The position numbers and the translations under genes are program-made. Under the pieces are notes generated by a model, which saw only the letters and a program-made list of their open reading frames with translations, had not been told where the DNA came from and did no database searches. 64,000 bases of DNA from Hygrocybe punicea (lineage: Eukaryota > Basidiomycota > Agaricomycetes > Agaricales > Hygrophoraceae), in NCBI GenBank assembly GCA_963556145.1, contig OY744467.1, positions 2,790,001 to 2,854,000 of the forward strand, given 5' to 3'. Within the stretch, counting starts at the first letter, position 1; each line of letters starts with the position of its first letter. This document shows positions 1 through 9,955 of the stretch, piece after piece.

Positions 1-15
1 CAACACCAACACCAG

Positions 16-1574
16 ATGTCGACGGAATACAACAATTTCCTCAACAATCTCGATGCGGAAACGCGGCAAGACTTCGAGAGCGCCATAGCTGAGTTACTAG
101 AAGTCGACGCGGCCGGAATCGATATCGTACGCGACGGATTCGAGAACGAAGCACGGCAATGGGTGGTGAGACGACGACGGGCCATGGTAAGAGATCCCGT
201 TCCCGTAAACGGCACGGACTAACGATACCCGGCAGCGGAACTACAGAGGAATCTTGGCGGAAATCCGGGACAACGGAATCGACGTGACGGAACCGAAGGA
301 TTTCTCAATGGGCGGAGAGATGGTGGTGGAGGTCGAGGAGTGGTTGCGGAGCTGGGAGGACTACGAACGGGAACGGAAAGAGGCGAGGCGTCGGGAAGCT
401 GTACGGTTGCAGGAGGAAAAGGAGGAGGAAGCGAGGAGGCAACGGGTTGAGGAGGTGGAAAGGATCGAGCGGCAACGGGCGGAGGAATCGCGCCAATACG
501 AAGAGGAGATGAATAGGAGGGCGGAGGCGGAGAAGCGGATCAAGGAGGCGGAAAGGATCGAGCGGCAACGGGCGGAGGAATCGCGCCAATATGAAGAGGA
601 GATGAATAGGAGGGTGGAGGTGGAGAAGTGGATCGAGGAGGCGGAAAGGGCGAAGGCGGCAGAGGCAGCAAAAAGGGATAATGCAGCTGCGGAAAGGGAC
701 CAGGAGGAGACTGCACAAACCAGCGATCACGGAAGCGAGGACGAGGAGGACACCTGGTCCAACCAACAACTACGAAAATACGAGCGGCTTCAAGCACTCA
801 ACGCGATCAAACACAAAAAGCTCAACCGGGATAAGAGGGTCAACCAGGACGACGAGACTGTTCACGGGGACTACAACAGCGGCAACGATTTCTCGAATGC
901 GAGCGGGAACGAGGACGCGGAATTGAAGGGAAAGATTCCGGGGGTAAGTGATGTCTCGTGGACTCGTATATTCGTTGTGCCTAACTAATCCGTAGTATAT
1001 GCAGTCGTTCCGGATCCGGCAATGCGATGCGTGCGTGACTGCCAACGCGGTTTGTCGCGGAATCGAGGGATACGCGTGCGATCGGTGCAAAAGACTTAAA
1101 CGACGTTGCGGATTGTCGACGAAGGGACCGGCCACCGGATCCGGAAAAGCGGAAAGGAAAGGGAAGGCGAAGGCGGGTAGTCCGAAGAGAAAGGTCGTCG
1201 CGAAGAAGATACCAAAGCCCGTGAGGAAGCCTAGGTTGCGGACCGGAGAGGCGTCGACGAGTAAGCGGACGTTGACCGACGTCGAACCGGATACGGAATC
1301 GGAGCGGGACGAAGGGAGACGAGGAAATCCGTTCAAGCACCCGCGGATCGGAGCCGGAATCAACGACCACGTCCGGGCAGTACGCAAGATGGCGAGGGAA
1401 ACGCAAAGGGAGATATCGACGATCGCGGACGGCCTCTCGGAGTATGTTGCGGAGGTCCATTCGAAGCTAACCCGTTGGACGAAGGAGCTGAACCAACTAC
1501 GCGCGAACCAAGCCCATATCTTTGGCCAACTCGACATGATCGACACAAAACTCGACAAAAGGAGAAGGGAGTAG
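16..1574 (+). CDS. Coiled-coil protein with Zn2Cys6-type cluster, encoded antisense inside the LTR element
   Basis: Three exons, 16-186, 236-943 and 996-1574, splice in frame to 485 residues. Intron 1 (187-235) has a GTAAGA donor, an ACTAACG branch site and a GGCAG acceptor. Intron 2 (944-995) has GTAAGT, CTAAC and CGTAG. The N-terminal third is acidic/helical. The middle is a charged coiled coil (E/R/K/A-rich) holding a direct 96-bp (32-residue) duplication that the second copy lacks. Residues 303-331 fit C-x2-C-x6-C-x7-C-x2-C-x6-C, the spacing of a fungal binuclear zinc cluster. Here the basic residues lie between cysteines 5 and 6, not 2 and 3 as in Gal4-type proteins. The C-terminal part is helical. 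DNA or RNA binding is inferred from the cluster only. The gene overlaps the 3' part of the Gag-like ORF on the other strand. Confidence 0.8.
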
Positions 1575-3334
1575 AAGGGAAATGGACGGAAAAGGAGGGG
1601 AAACGAACCGCGGGACAATGTACATAAAAATAAAATGAGTACATAATAAAATCTATAACGGAAAGGGAGAAACGGGTAACTACATAAGCCAGAATCTGGA
1701 GGTCGAGGTGGAGGGCGGGACCGGAATACAACGGACACGGAATGGGATCGAAACAAATGGGAAACAAGGAAAACTATAAACGGAAACGAAAATATAAATA
1801 AGTGGAGGCCGGGAGCGTGAACGGAAAGCGGAACGGAAGACGAAAACGCAAAAATAGGAGACGGAAACGGGTCTACATCCCCACAAGAGTTTCTGAAAGA
1901 AGGTCGGAGGCGGAGAACTTCTTGCAAATATTCGAGTGAGGTGTCGAGGGGGCAGAGGTCCAGAATGCGATCACAAAGTAGAATGAAGACGGAAACGAGG
2001 AATAAAATAAAATCGAGAACCGGAGTGCCGACACCAACACGATCCCATATAACGGGTGTGCCGCGTGACGGGTCTAAAGACGACGGGATGCCCCAAGCGG
2101 GCGGAAACGACAAAGTGCCCCAAGTGGGCGAGGAGGGAACCGGACACGATACGGGAGCGGGAACGACGAGGGGAACCGGGAACAAAGGGGTCGACATAAC
2201 GGAACCGGGACCGGAATCGAAATCAGATAAAAGGGGAGGAATGGTGTCTGGAATGGGAACGGGTACGGAATACTCAACCAAAGTCGACGGAATCTCAATA
2301 GACGGTGACGGAGGACAATATGGCGACAATATCGGGGGCGGAATGTCTATTTCTGGAGAATCCAATGACAATGGGAGCGGGTCCGGTACGAGTTCGTGGA
2401 CAGAAACCGGAGGGGACGAATCCGAAGACGATGGGGACGAAATAGGAAACAAATTGGATAAATCGGTGACCGGCATCGATAAATCGGGAATGGGATCGGA
2501 TGGGGACGGCACGGGACTGGACGTCAAAACCTGTAAACAAATAACGGTCTCGACAGGCACCGGAATGGACGGGGACGGGGAACACGATGACGGGGACGGA
2601 GTATACGAAGGACCGGAATGAACGTGGGCGACGGAACGAACAACGGTGGGCGGGATCGAGGTCAGAATCGGGACCGGAGATGACAAAGCTATGACGGGTG
2701 GGGGACTGGGACCGGAATCGGGACTAGAGATGGTAACGGCAAGGGAAGGGGATTTCGGAATGGAGCGATAACCGGAAAGTAGGAATAAGGCGGCATCGTG
2801 GAAAACGTCGAGCGGGTACGGATCGTCGTGGTAATGGTCGGGAAGAAGGTAATGGAGGCGTTCTTCAATACGTAGACGAAGGTCTGAGTCGAATCCGTTG
2901 GCGAAGAATGTGTTCCGTTGCTTATCCGTTAGACGGCCGTTGTCAAACAAGACACCGGAAATGCGTATGAAATCCCGGAAATATTGTCCTAAGTCCGCTT
3001 TGTTCTCTATACCGTAAGCCGATTGTCGTCGCATAAGTTGATCGAGATCCGAGATCGTATACCGGATGGAATTCGTAGCACCGGGATAAAAGTCGAAGAC
3101 GGCACGTCGGAAAGCAATGAAGTCTTTTGCTGAAGCGGCGGGTAGGGTAGACCAAAGTTCGTAATCGTCGTTATCGAGGTACCGGAGCGTGTAGCGAATC
3201 TTCATAGCGTCCGTGAGTCCACAGTCGGAGCCGAGCATGTCAATTTTGTCAAAGAAGCGGGGAAGGTCGTGTTCGTCACCATGAAACGTCGGGGCTGAAC
3301 GATCACCTCGGAGAGGCATCAATCCGTACGTCAT
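770..3334 (-). CDS. Retrotransposon Gag-like protein
   Basis: This ORF of 854 codons starts 177 nt inside the primer-binding site of the 5' LTR. Residues about 10-190 are a compact, mostly helical region that reads like a retrotransposon Gag domain: FHGDEHDLPRFF near the start, then YLDNDDYELW, FYPGATNSI, and a closing helix before the arginine-containing segment. After this comes a long Pro/Ser/Val-rich low-complexity tail. Similarity to the second copy (49744-55698) is clear up to about position 2000. Beyond that the frame runs antisense to the exons of the Zn2Cys6 gene and may be open by chance, so the real C-terminus is uncertain. No CCHC knuckle or protease motif was seen. Confidence 0.65.
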   Translation of the reverse strand: MTYGLMPLRGDRSAPTFHGDEHDLPRFFDKIDMLGSDCGLTDAMKIRYTLRYLDNDDYELWSTLPAASAKDFIAFRRAVFDFYPGATNSIRYTISDLDQLMRRQSAYGIENKADLGQYFRDFIRISGVLFDNGRLTDKQRNTFFANGFDSDLRLRIEERLHYLLPDHYHDDPYPLDVFHDAALFLLSGYRSIPKSPSLAVTISSPDSGPSPPPVIALSSPVPILTSIPPTVVRSVAHVHSGPSYTPSPSSCSPSPSIPVPVETVICLQVLTSSPVPSPSDPIPDLSMPVTDLSNLFPISSPSSSDSSPPVSVHELVPDPLPLSLDSPEIDIPPPILSPYCPPSPSIEIPSTLVEYSVPVPIPDTIPPLLSDFDSGPGSVMSTPLFPVPLVVPAPVSCPVPSSPTWGTLSFPPAWGIPSSLDPSRGTPVIWDRVGVGTPVLDFILFLVSVFILLCDRILDLCPLDTSLEYLQEVLRLRPSFRNSCGDVDPFPSPIFAFSSSVPLSVHAPGLHLFIFSFPFIVFLVSHLFRSHSVSVVFRSRPPPRPPDSGLCSYPFLPFRYRFYYVLILFLCTLSRGSFPLLFRPFPFYSLLLLSSFVSIMSSWPKIWAWFARSWFSSFVQRVSFEWTSATYSERPSAIVDISLCVSLAILRTARTWSLIPAPIRGCLNGFPRLPSSRSDSVSGSTSVNVRLLVDASPVRNLGFLTGFGIFFATTFLFGLPAFAFPFLSAFPDPVAGPFVDNPQRRLSLLHRSHAYPSIPRQTALAVTHASHCRIRNDCIYYGLVRHNEYTSPRDITYPRNLSLQFRVLVPARIREIVAAVVVPVNSLVVLVDPLIPVELFVFDRVECLKPLVFS

Positions 3335-3510
3335 ATCGGGAATGTCTAAATCGGGATGCGGGTCGGAAAGCGGGTCGGGTCGAGGAGGTTCGAGGTCGAG
3401 GTCAAAGGCGTAAGCGGAACTAAATAACTATAGTCGGGTAGAGGAGGGAAACGTCATGAAAGTCAAAGCCGACCGTGGGGAGGGTATGAAAAGACAAAAG
3501 AAATAAACTC

Positions 3511-3526
3511 CTCGCGGTGGGCTCCA
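3511..3526 (-). other. Primer-binding site of LTR element
   Basis: Two bases past the LTR end the minus strand reads TGGAGCCCACCGCGAG. It begins with the TGG expected for pairing with a tRNA CCA end. The second copy has the same site at 49547-49562 with one CpG changed to CpA. The tRNA was not identified. Confidence 0.7.
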
Positions 3527-3528
3527 GT

Positions 3529-4141
3529 TGTGACGGCGAGTGGGGTTGTAGACCCGAATGGGAATCTACGGAAAGGGTGATCAGCTAAGAAGTGATCAGA
3601 GGAGTTTATTGTCTATAGTCTAGTCAATCCAACCCGAATCCAGGGTTCTGGATCAGAGGGGAAGTGAAGGGAGTGGAGTACGAAGACTAATGAGATGATA
3701 CGAAGTGAGGACTAAGAAGTAGAACTGAAGGGATGCAATACGATAGGATGTAATATGATATGGTGGGATATGATAATATATATGTTGTAGTATAAGGGTA
3801 CATCTTTTATACTACTGGGAGAGATCCTGTGCTGTAGTAACTATGTACTACAAGCGAAGGCTGTAACTGATGGTAGAGAGGTGGAGCGGAGTATAGGGGG
3901 AATGGTGCTATGTACTAAGTAACGGGAAACGAAGATATATCATATGTAACTATATACGTACTGATTCCGGGTCGTTAGAGACATCGCATCTTGAGTATGA
4001 ACGATTCCGGAAGCGGAATCCGGAGCGGAATCGACGGAAAAGACCGGAAACGGGCGGAATTGATGATACGTGAATGGGAATGGACGAGGACGAAGTGGGA
4101 TATGAAGAGGATTCGGGTCCAGAGGGCCCGGGGCCTCTACA
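3529..4141 (-). repeat. LTR of ambisense retrotransposon, copy A (613 bp)
   Basis: In minus orientation the repeat begins TGTAGAGGCC and ends GCCGTCACA, next to a primer-binding site. It aligns along its length with 48929-49544 and 63211-63811. Compared with those copies it keeps CpG where they have TpG or CpA. The flank at 4142 is unrelated to the flanks of the other LTRs. Confidence 0.85.
3801..3811 (-). promoter_or_regulatory. TATA box in LTR
   Basis: On the minus strand the motif TATAAAAGATG sits inside the LTR, and the other two LTRs have TATAAAAG at 49263 and 63530. The position is conserved in all three, which fits the core promoter for the Gag-like transcript. Confidence 0.6.
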
Positions 4142-4289
4142 ACGGACCCAGCATTTGACGCCCCACAGATCCCGCTCGAAAGACCGGACCTGGAATGCCC
4201 CAAAACGGCTGCAACGAGCCCGTCCAACATGGAGCGCCACCCACACGTCGAACACAAAATGGAGACCCGGTAGTCAAAGGAAAGTGTGC

Positions 4290-5420
4290 GCATTGCAATG
4301 GCTGTTGCATGTGCAGTCCCAGGTACACCCATCCTCACCGTCCCCGCGGTTCCCATGCAGGAAAACACGTCCGCGCATGCCAATGCAACGTTAACATGCA
4401 TATCAACACGTCTTCCCTCGTTTCTGGCTCAAATTGCCCCCTGTTTGTGTCTACGCCCACGCTGTCGACCACACGCATGAACAGTGATACGCCCCCACCA
4501 ACTGAGCCAACACCGTCATCAGAAAAACGCATCCGCGCATGCCAATATGACAACAAGGTCCATATCAACGCATTCGCCCCTGTTTGCACCTACGCACACG
4601 CTGTCATCCCCAGAGACGAACCATGATGCGCCTCTACCGTCTGTGCCCTCGCCAGCCTCAGGACAACGCGCCCATGCACCCCAACTCATTGAAAACACGC
4701 GTATCGACACGACCACCTCCATTTCCATCTCATTTCGCCTGCCGTTTGCGCCTACGCACCCGCTGTCGTCCCCAGAGGCCAACCGTGACACACCGTCGCC
4801 ATCTGTGCCCATGCCAGCCCCAGGAAAATGTGTCCATGCGCGTTTTGACGACCCCACCCCCGTTCCGCTCTCCTTTTGGTCCCCTCATCATCCACGCCCT
4901 CTCCCTTATCTCTAGCAACAAGCCACGCCATGCCGCCGTTGTCCGCGCCTGCGCCGTCCCCAGAAAAATGTGTCCGCATGCGCCAACGCGACGATAATGT
5001 GCGTATCAACACGTCTGCCCCCCATTCCGCTCTCGAATTGCCCCCCATCTTCGCCTACGCCCTCGCCGTTGTCCCTAGAGGTGAACCGTTACACGCCCCC
5101 GCTGTCTGTCCCCGCGCCGTCACCAGCAAGCCCCACCGACACCCAACAGACCTCATTTTTGACCAATTTTGCCATATCCACCGCCGTTTCCACCTCGTCC
5201 CACCTGCCGTCCGCGTCTACGCCCCCGCTGTCATCCCCAGATGCAACCCGTGATATGGTCCCACCGTCTGAGCCCACGCCGTTGTCAGGAATTCGTGCCC
5301 CTGTCCGGCAGACATTGTTTTCGACGGATTCCACCGTTTCCGCCCCCGTTTCGCCCTCGTTTCGTCCCCGTCACCGTCTATGCCCATGCCGTCGTCCTTG
5401 GGGGTGATCCGTACTGATAC
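4290..5420 (+). repeat. Diverged ~155-bp tandem repeat, about seven units
   Basis: A recurring block contains a motif like TACGCACACGCTGTC followed by CCCAGAG and, further on, a CCRTCTGTGCCC-type motif. Recognisable copies lie near 4445, 4590, 4750, 5055, 5215 and 5370. The DNA is GC-rich. Open frames cross it in several phases, but none is conserved over all units, so it reads as a decayed repeat array and not as exons. It begins just outside the LTR of copy A. Confidence 0.6.
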
Positions 5421-5541
5421 CCGTCGAAAAACCACGACTGGAAAGCCCCAATGACCCGCCCAACAGCACTCGTGTGTCAAACATGACTCGGAACAGACGG
5501 AGCGCCGTGCAACGGGTTTAGCCTGTGCACCCCAGCCGCTC

Positions 5542-5886
5542 GTGTCCCCGGATACAAGCCCTGACACGCTGTCACCTGGAGTCCGTGTACCATCTGCATC
5601 CATGCCGTTCCTGAAATTGCCATCTCCATCACCTCCCTCATCCTTGTCGCCTTCCCATGTGTCTCCCCCTCTCGAAAATATTTACACTGGTCTACTCGAG
5701 GTCCTGTCCCCTTCAATGCCCAAACTGGAGTCTATTGTCGTTGATGACATACCAGCTGCAACCCTGCTTGCTCTCAAGTCGGCGTTGCTATCCCTTAAGG
5801 CCCTCAAGGTTTTGGAGCAGAAGATGGTTAAGTTGGTTGATCGGTTAGAAAAGTTGGAAGATTATGTGTTGGAAGATTCTTGTTGA
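5542..5886 (+). CDS. Unassigned ORF, Pro/Ser-rich then coiled coil
   Basis: The 114-residue frame has a Pro/Ser-rich N-terminal half and a Leu/Lys-rich amphipathic C-terminal half (LKSALLSLKALKVLEQ and following), likely a short coiled coil, with a stop at 5884. It may be the 3' exon of a longer gene whose 5' part lies in the repeat block at 4290-5420, but no splice sites linking them could be fixed. The family is not recognised. A long pyrimidine run follows immediately, as in some fungal 3' regions. It could also be a chance ORF. Confidence 0.35.
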   Translation: MSPDTSPDTLSPGVRVPSASMPFLKLPSPSPPSSLSPSHVSPPLENIYTGLLEVLSPSMPKLESIVVDDIPAATLLALKSALLSLKALKVLEQKMVKLVDRLEKLEDYVLEDSC

Positions 5887-6239
5887 TTGGATTTTTTTTT
5901 TTTTTTCTTCTCTCTTTCTTTATTTCTTTTTCTTTTCTCTGTTCTGTGTTGTCCCTTCCCTCCCTCCCCACTTTTTTCCCACCTGTTTCTTTATTCCTTG
6001 CCTTGTGTGAGACTGAGGACAGTCTCTATTTGCGTCCCTAGTGGATGTAGAGATTGATATCTCTCTGCATGTGTATTCTCTTATTTTCTATTGTTACAGT
6101 TTACCTTATCTTCTTTACAATCCCACTTCACCATTTCTTCACCAGTCCATTTATAGATACTATACAGTACCTATATAGTGGCGTGTGTACATAGTTACAA
6201 ACAAGAAGAGTTTGGGTTTTGATCCCACTGACAGGACTC
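5887..6239. other. Intergenic, polypyrimidine-rich; no gene seen
   Basis: A strongly T/C-biased tract runs from about 5888 to 6000, followed by ordinary AT-rich sequence. No ORF, TIR or RNA gene was recognised. Confidence 0.5.
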
Positions 6240-7815
6240 AAAAAACATTGATTCCACGCCTACCCAGGCAGCAATCACCACAGTGAAGAGCAACATGTCG
6301 TACGTGGAGTTCCATCGTGTGACAACATCGCGAGGCAGGAGCCGGTACTTGAGGCTGTGCTTAAGGCAGATTCATTTTCAGGCTGGCAATGCAAGCGTGG
6401 TGGACCGAACAACAGCGAATGCAAGGTTGTGCAGCTTTGAGACTGCGGACCACACAGTTTGCGTCTCCTCAAGAAGTCGGTGCTGCTCAGGGAATCTAAC
6501 TCATCAATCTCATCCTCATCGGCATCATTTGCCGACATCTGACCCCACGCCATCACTCCCATTCTCATCCTCATCAGGTTGCAGATCCAACAATGGGGCA
6601 TCGTCCAAACCAAGTGTTTCATCATCTGGAGTCTTTCCCAGGCTGACATTGAATGGCTGTAGCAAGGCCTTGGCAGACAATTGGAGGGTGTGGTTGAAAC
6701 ATCATACACGATGGTCTTCCTCGAATGAGTTGGGGAGTTCGGCCATCTTGGTGGTCATTGTGTCATTTGCAGAGGCACTGTCAGCGTTGAACGAAAGAAT
6801 CTGTGGTGTAATTGATTGTCAGTACTATACAACACAAAATAAGCCATTTACCTTATCCTCAATGCCATAATGGAGAAGCATGTTGTGAAACTCGTGAGCA
6901 AGCGTGTCGCCCAAGTGCGACTCAGGCACTTCAATTAGATTGAGTAGAAATGAAATAGGGACCACGTTGTGCTGGAAATGGACTGTCCATGCACAGATGG
7001 TGTAGTGATTAGGTGACGTCCATGTGTCAGTCGCAAAGTGAAGTCGTCCTGGATAGTCTTGTAAGAGCTTATGTATGCTCTGTTGGGCCATTCACGAGGT
7101 GAGCTTGAGTCACATTAGTCGTATGGGCCCGATGAGACACATTGACAGGTTGTTGCCCCTGCCGCGCAAAGGCAGCGAAGATGGAGCCACTGACATCATG
7201 AGGCCCGGTGCTGGCAGAGGCGTTGTGAACAGCCTCCTTGCCCCAACACTTGACAGCATGAGCCTTTAGATTAGCGGTCGATGATCGATCCCCCTTATCG
7301 AGGAAGTGGTGCCCGCCCCCAGCTGAAAACTTGCAGAGTCGAGCAGCACATGTGAAAAAATGAGAGCGGTGACCATTGATGACCTTGATCTTGACCTGTC
7401 CCTTAAAAAAGTGATAGATTGGTGATCTCCAGGTACGCCTTAGATGTGCTGAGAGATCTGGTAAGCGCTTGGTGATGGATCGAGCTGCAGAGAGAAACCC
7501 ACCAAGCTGTTCTTCGGGGTCCACTTCATCACTCGAACCAGCTTCACTGTCCTCAGATTGAACAGGAGACGATGGGCGACTTGGAACTGGTGAGACATTG
7601 CTGCTTGGGATCTGTGAGATGGCACGACTGGAGAAGGTGGAGGCGGCAACGCTGGGCATGACTGAGCCGGTGTGACTATGAGTGGTCGAAAGGGAAGGAC
7701 CAGGAAGCGCCAGAGAGGAGATAGAATCTCTCCTGCTGGCTACTGAGGGCACAGGAGAGCAACGAGAAGGACAAGTGCGAGCCTTCTTGGCAGAGGATTG
7801 TTTCTTGTTAGCCAT
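6240..7815 (-). pseudogene. hAT transposase remnant with BED-type zinc finger
   Basis: The frame opens at 7815 with a Ser-rich N-terminal tail. A BED-like zinc finger follows at about 7440-7250, with cysteines in FFTCAARLC and a closing NLKAHAVKC. Next come FATDTWTSPNHY (around 7045), typical of the hAT catalytic region, and then a segment with FNADSASAND and FNHTLQLSAKALL. The sequence closes near DVVTRWNSTYDML (around 6310). Stops and frame changes interrupt it after about 7069 and at about 6690 and 6540, and the C-terminal dimerisation region is missing. It is the same family as the transposase at 51027-54752, with the same order of motifs. It cannot make a working enzyme. Confidence 0.75.
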
Positions 7816-8083
7816 AGCGTACCTGTCTTTCTATGAGGATTAAGTACTCACCGATGGCGTAATTCGACGCAATTCTGAGCTTATCCAGAAACAGGGGAGA
7901 GTACTGCCTGCTGCTCACCTTGCAAACTGCAGCGTGGTTAACCCATGACAAACCATGACAAAACCATAACCGCGGGTAATGGGTACGGTTTTGGCTTGGG
8001 TAGCAATTCGGCACACCGTACCCATACCCATGTAACCCGTTATGGAAACACCTCAGGTAAACCCATACCCATGTCAATCCTTA
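6240..8083 (-). mobile_element. Decayed hAT transposon, one end recognisable
   Basis: The minus-strand transposase remnant is followed outward by GGGTAYGGGTT-type subterminal repeats (about 7935-8080), the same kind of sequence found at the ends of the other hAT elements here. The likely terminus on the minus strand reads TAAGGATTGACATGGGTA, ending at 8083, with GCAGCAAG beyond it as the candidate 8-bp target duplication. The other end, with its duplication, was not found, so the element is probably truncated near 6240. Confidence 0.6.
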
Positions 8084-8163
8084 GCAGCAAGGATATCCTT
8101 TCACAGACAATGTAATCTTATTCTCTCATTCTCGCAAATCAATTTAATTTAATTTTTTGCCAG

Positions 8164-8547
8164 GCGCAACATCCAACTGTACCATACTTTAGCAATTCAG
8201 TTGTCTATGAGCTTGGGATCGAGTACCTCTGGGGAAACGAGAATTCCCTGGGCATTCTATACCTGGATCAGTTTGTAGGGATGATGGCTCTGCCTTTCAT
8301 TGCATTAATTTGCACTGTCATAAGTTTCCCTTTTCTCTATATCTATTTACCACTAAATTTTAATCAGTTAAAGTGGGCCCTCGATGGGTATGCAACCGGC
8401 AAGTTGGTTACAAGCGAGCTGAGCACTAAATTGTATGAGAAAATCTACTTGAAATTTCTGCAGGACCTCGAGTTGCTCGATTCCGATCCCAAACTAGGTC
8501 CCCCGTTCCGCCAGTACCGTCAGAAGTGGACCGATGATGGAATGTGA
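8164..8547 (+). pseudogene. DUF6532-like fragment
   Basis: An open stretch preceded by a CAG acceptor reads through ELGIEYLWGNENSLGILY and PFIALICT. A 51-nt in-frame candidate intron (8317-8367, GT...CAG) follows, then LKWALDGYATG and a helical end, with a stop at 8547. The arrangement of an aromatic SLG segment, a PxxIAL helix, a WALDxYATG turn and a Tyr-rich helix resembles DUF6532, a domain common in basidiomycetes whose role is unknown. No start or upstream exons could be joined. The stretch lies between a dead hAT and other repeats, so it may be a captured or stranded fragment. Confidence 0.4.
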
Positions 8548-8824
8548 GTCGCTTTGCATATTCATGTTTCTGATACTCAGTTTTACCACTGTGACAGTAA
8601 GCATTATAATGATGCCCATTCTCAGACACAAAAAGCCTTTCATAAATCTAGCAATCTTGCTACGTCATCCATTTCTGCATCTGAAGAGTAGGGGTATTTG
8701 ATATTCCAGATTGTATATGCCTTTCTCCTGTAGTTTTGAATAAGGAGTCACCGTTTTTCACTCGGATGTGCCAGTTTTCGTGTGGGCCATTATAATGTAC
8801 ATCATGAGATACAATGTTCTGATC

Positions 8825-9040
8825 AAGGAAGATTTTGAATTCACGATAAATTCAGCTAGACAGTTTACACTCCTATATATGACATTCCAATCCAGGTATG
8901 ATTTCTGAATTGATGATAACTCTGGCACAATTCAGCTGAATGGTTTATATTCCAGGGGAAGATTTCCAATTTTTGATCAACACGGCACATTTCAGCTAGA
9001 TAATTTGCACTCTTATATACAAACTTCCAATCCCTTGTCC
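8825..9040 (+). repeat. Three diverged ~65-bp repeat units
   Basis: Units near 8828, 8898 and 8958 share GAAGATTT or TATGATTT, then AATTCAGCT, then a TTTAYAYTC motif and a CCAATCC end. They are AT-rich and non-coding. Confidence 0.45.
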
Positions 9041-9074
9041 ATTGATAACAGCCAGATCTGTGGATTACAAATTA

Positions 9075-9101
9075 CTAGAGGGAAGGGCCACCTTCGGTGG
9101 C
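9075..9101 (-). other. Helitron-type 3' terminus (hairpin + CTAG)
   Basis: On the minus strand a perfect 6-bp stem with a 3-nt loop (GCCACCGAAGGTGGC, 9101-9087) is followed after 8 nt by CTAG (9078-9075) and then a T. This is the usual layout of a Helitron 3' end inserted before T. The element it belongs to would extend toward higher coordinates. The Rep-helicase gene at 11328 lies on the opposite strand, so this may be the end of a separate non-autonomous Helitron. Confidence 0.5.
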
Positions 9102-9955
9102 GCAACCTTGCTACTTTTTTTACAGTTTGATATGCTAAGATATGGACTTCACCAAGGACGTGTACCTAAAATGTTGGGATGCATAAATCAAATTCTTTCC
9201 TCCAAAACGCAGTGGAGCGTGATCGGTGGCAATGGAGAGATGATTAGTGATCAAGAGCGCAGGTTTCGGCAGAGCGTTTTGTTTTTTGTCGTCATTATGA
9301 TGTACGAGGTTGGCAAAACAAGATTTGAGGGCCTAGAAGATGAGTCATGGGTGATCACATAATCTCGTCATCATGATGCAGCACACCGATCGAAGGTTCA
9401 GGCTGGCTTGGTAGCTCGATCACCCAGCATTTTTACATTGAACATCTCCCATGATGCCAAATCCGATTGATTTTACTGCGTTTTTTCATGTTGTTCGTTT
9501 CGTGGATGGTGACAATTTGCATATTCATGAAGTACAATGGGTGCCGAGGTTTTCGGAAGAGCAACGGGAGTCATATAGTGTATTCGAAAGGAGTTCACAT
9601 GTGGTGGGTTCAGGTTTGGTAGAGGCAGTCACGACTAACGATGAATGTTCCAGTATGTTCATACACATCGAATATACTACAGAGGTTAATTTTTTTTTAA
9701 TGCTGTTTTATGGTGAGCGAGGTGGTTTACGTACGAGTGCAGGAAAACGGGTGGCGACAGTCGAAGGGAAGGAGTGGGACTCGTTATGGTGAAAGGGAAC
9801 TTTTTACATAAAATCCGGGTTTTGTTGAGAATGTTTTGCAAGTATATTGATGTTGTAAATTATCATGAAATGGTGTGCATAGTTATTTAACCCGCGAGTA
9901 GTTGGCGGTGATGGTACAAGAATATTGTTTTGTCGGTAACAGAGATTCATCTTCT
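9102..9955. other. No recognised gene; one short plus ORF
   Basis: Plus-strand frames at 9042-9362 (106 aa) and 9451-9792 (113 aa) are open. They show no motif, no clear splice context and no resemblance to anything known to the annotator. A T-rich tract lies near 9690. Confidence 0.35.

Larger units (their letters stand above)
1..4141 (-). mobile_element. Ambisense LTR retrotransposon, copy A (5' LTR side; continues off the window)
   Basis: An LTR (3529-4141) is followed on the minus strand by a primer-binding site (3511-3526) and a Gag-like ORF starting at 3334. The opposite strand carries a spliced gene (16-1574). The second copy at 48929-63811 has the same gene order and is bounded by LTRs on both sides, so the two genes belong to one element and neither is a chance neighbour. 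No reverse transcriptase or integrase is visible in either copy, so mobility would depend on proteins from elsewhere. This copy is GC-rich and still has its CpG sites, and both genes are open, so it is the younger or less decayed one. Its 3' end lies beyond position 1. Confidence 0.8.

Noticed and set aside
1941..2621. 226-residue plus-strand ORF rich in Gly/Asp/Ser
   Set aside because: It is the antisense shadow of the Pro/Ser-rich Gag tail and is not kept in copy B.
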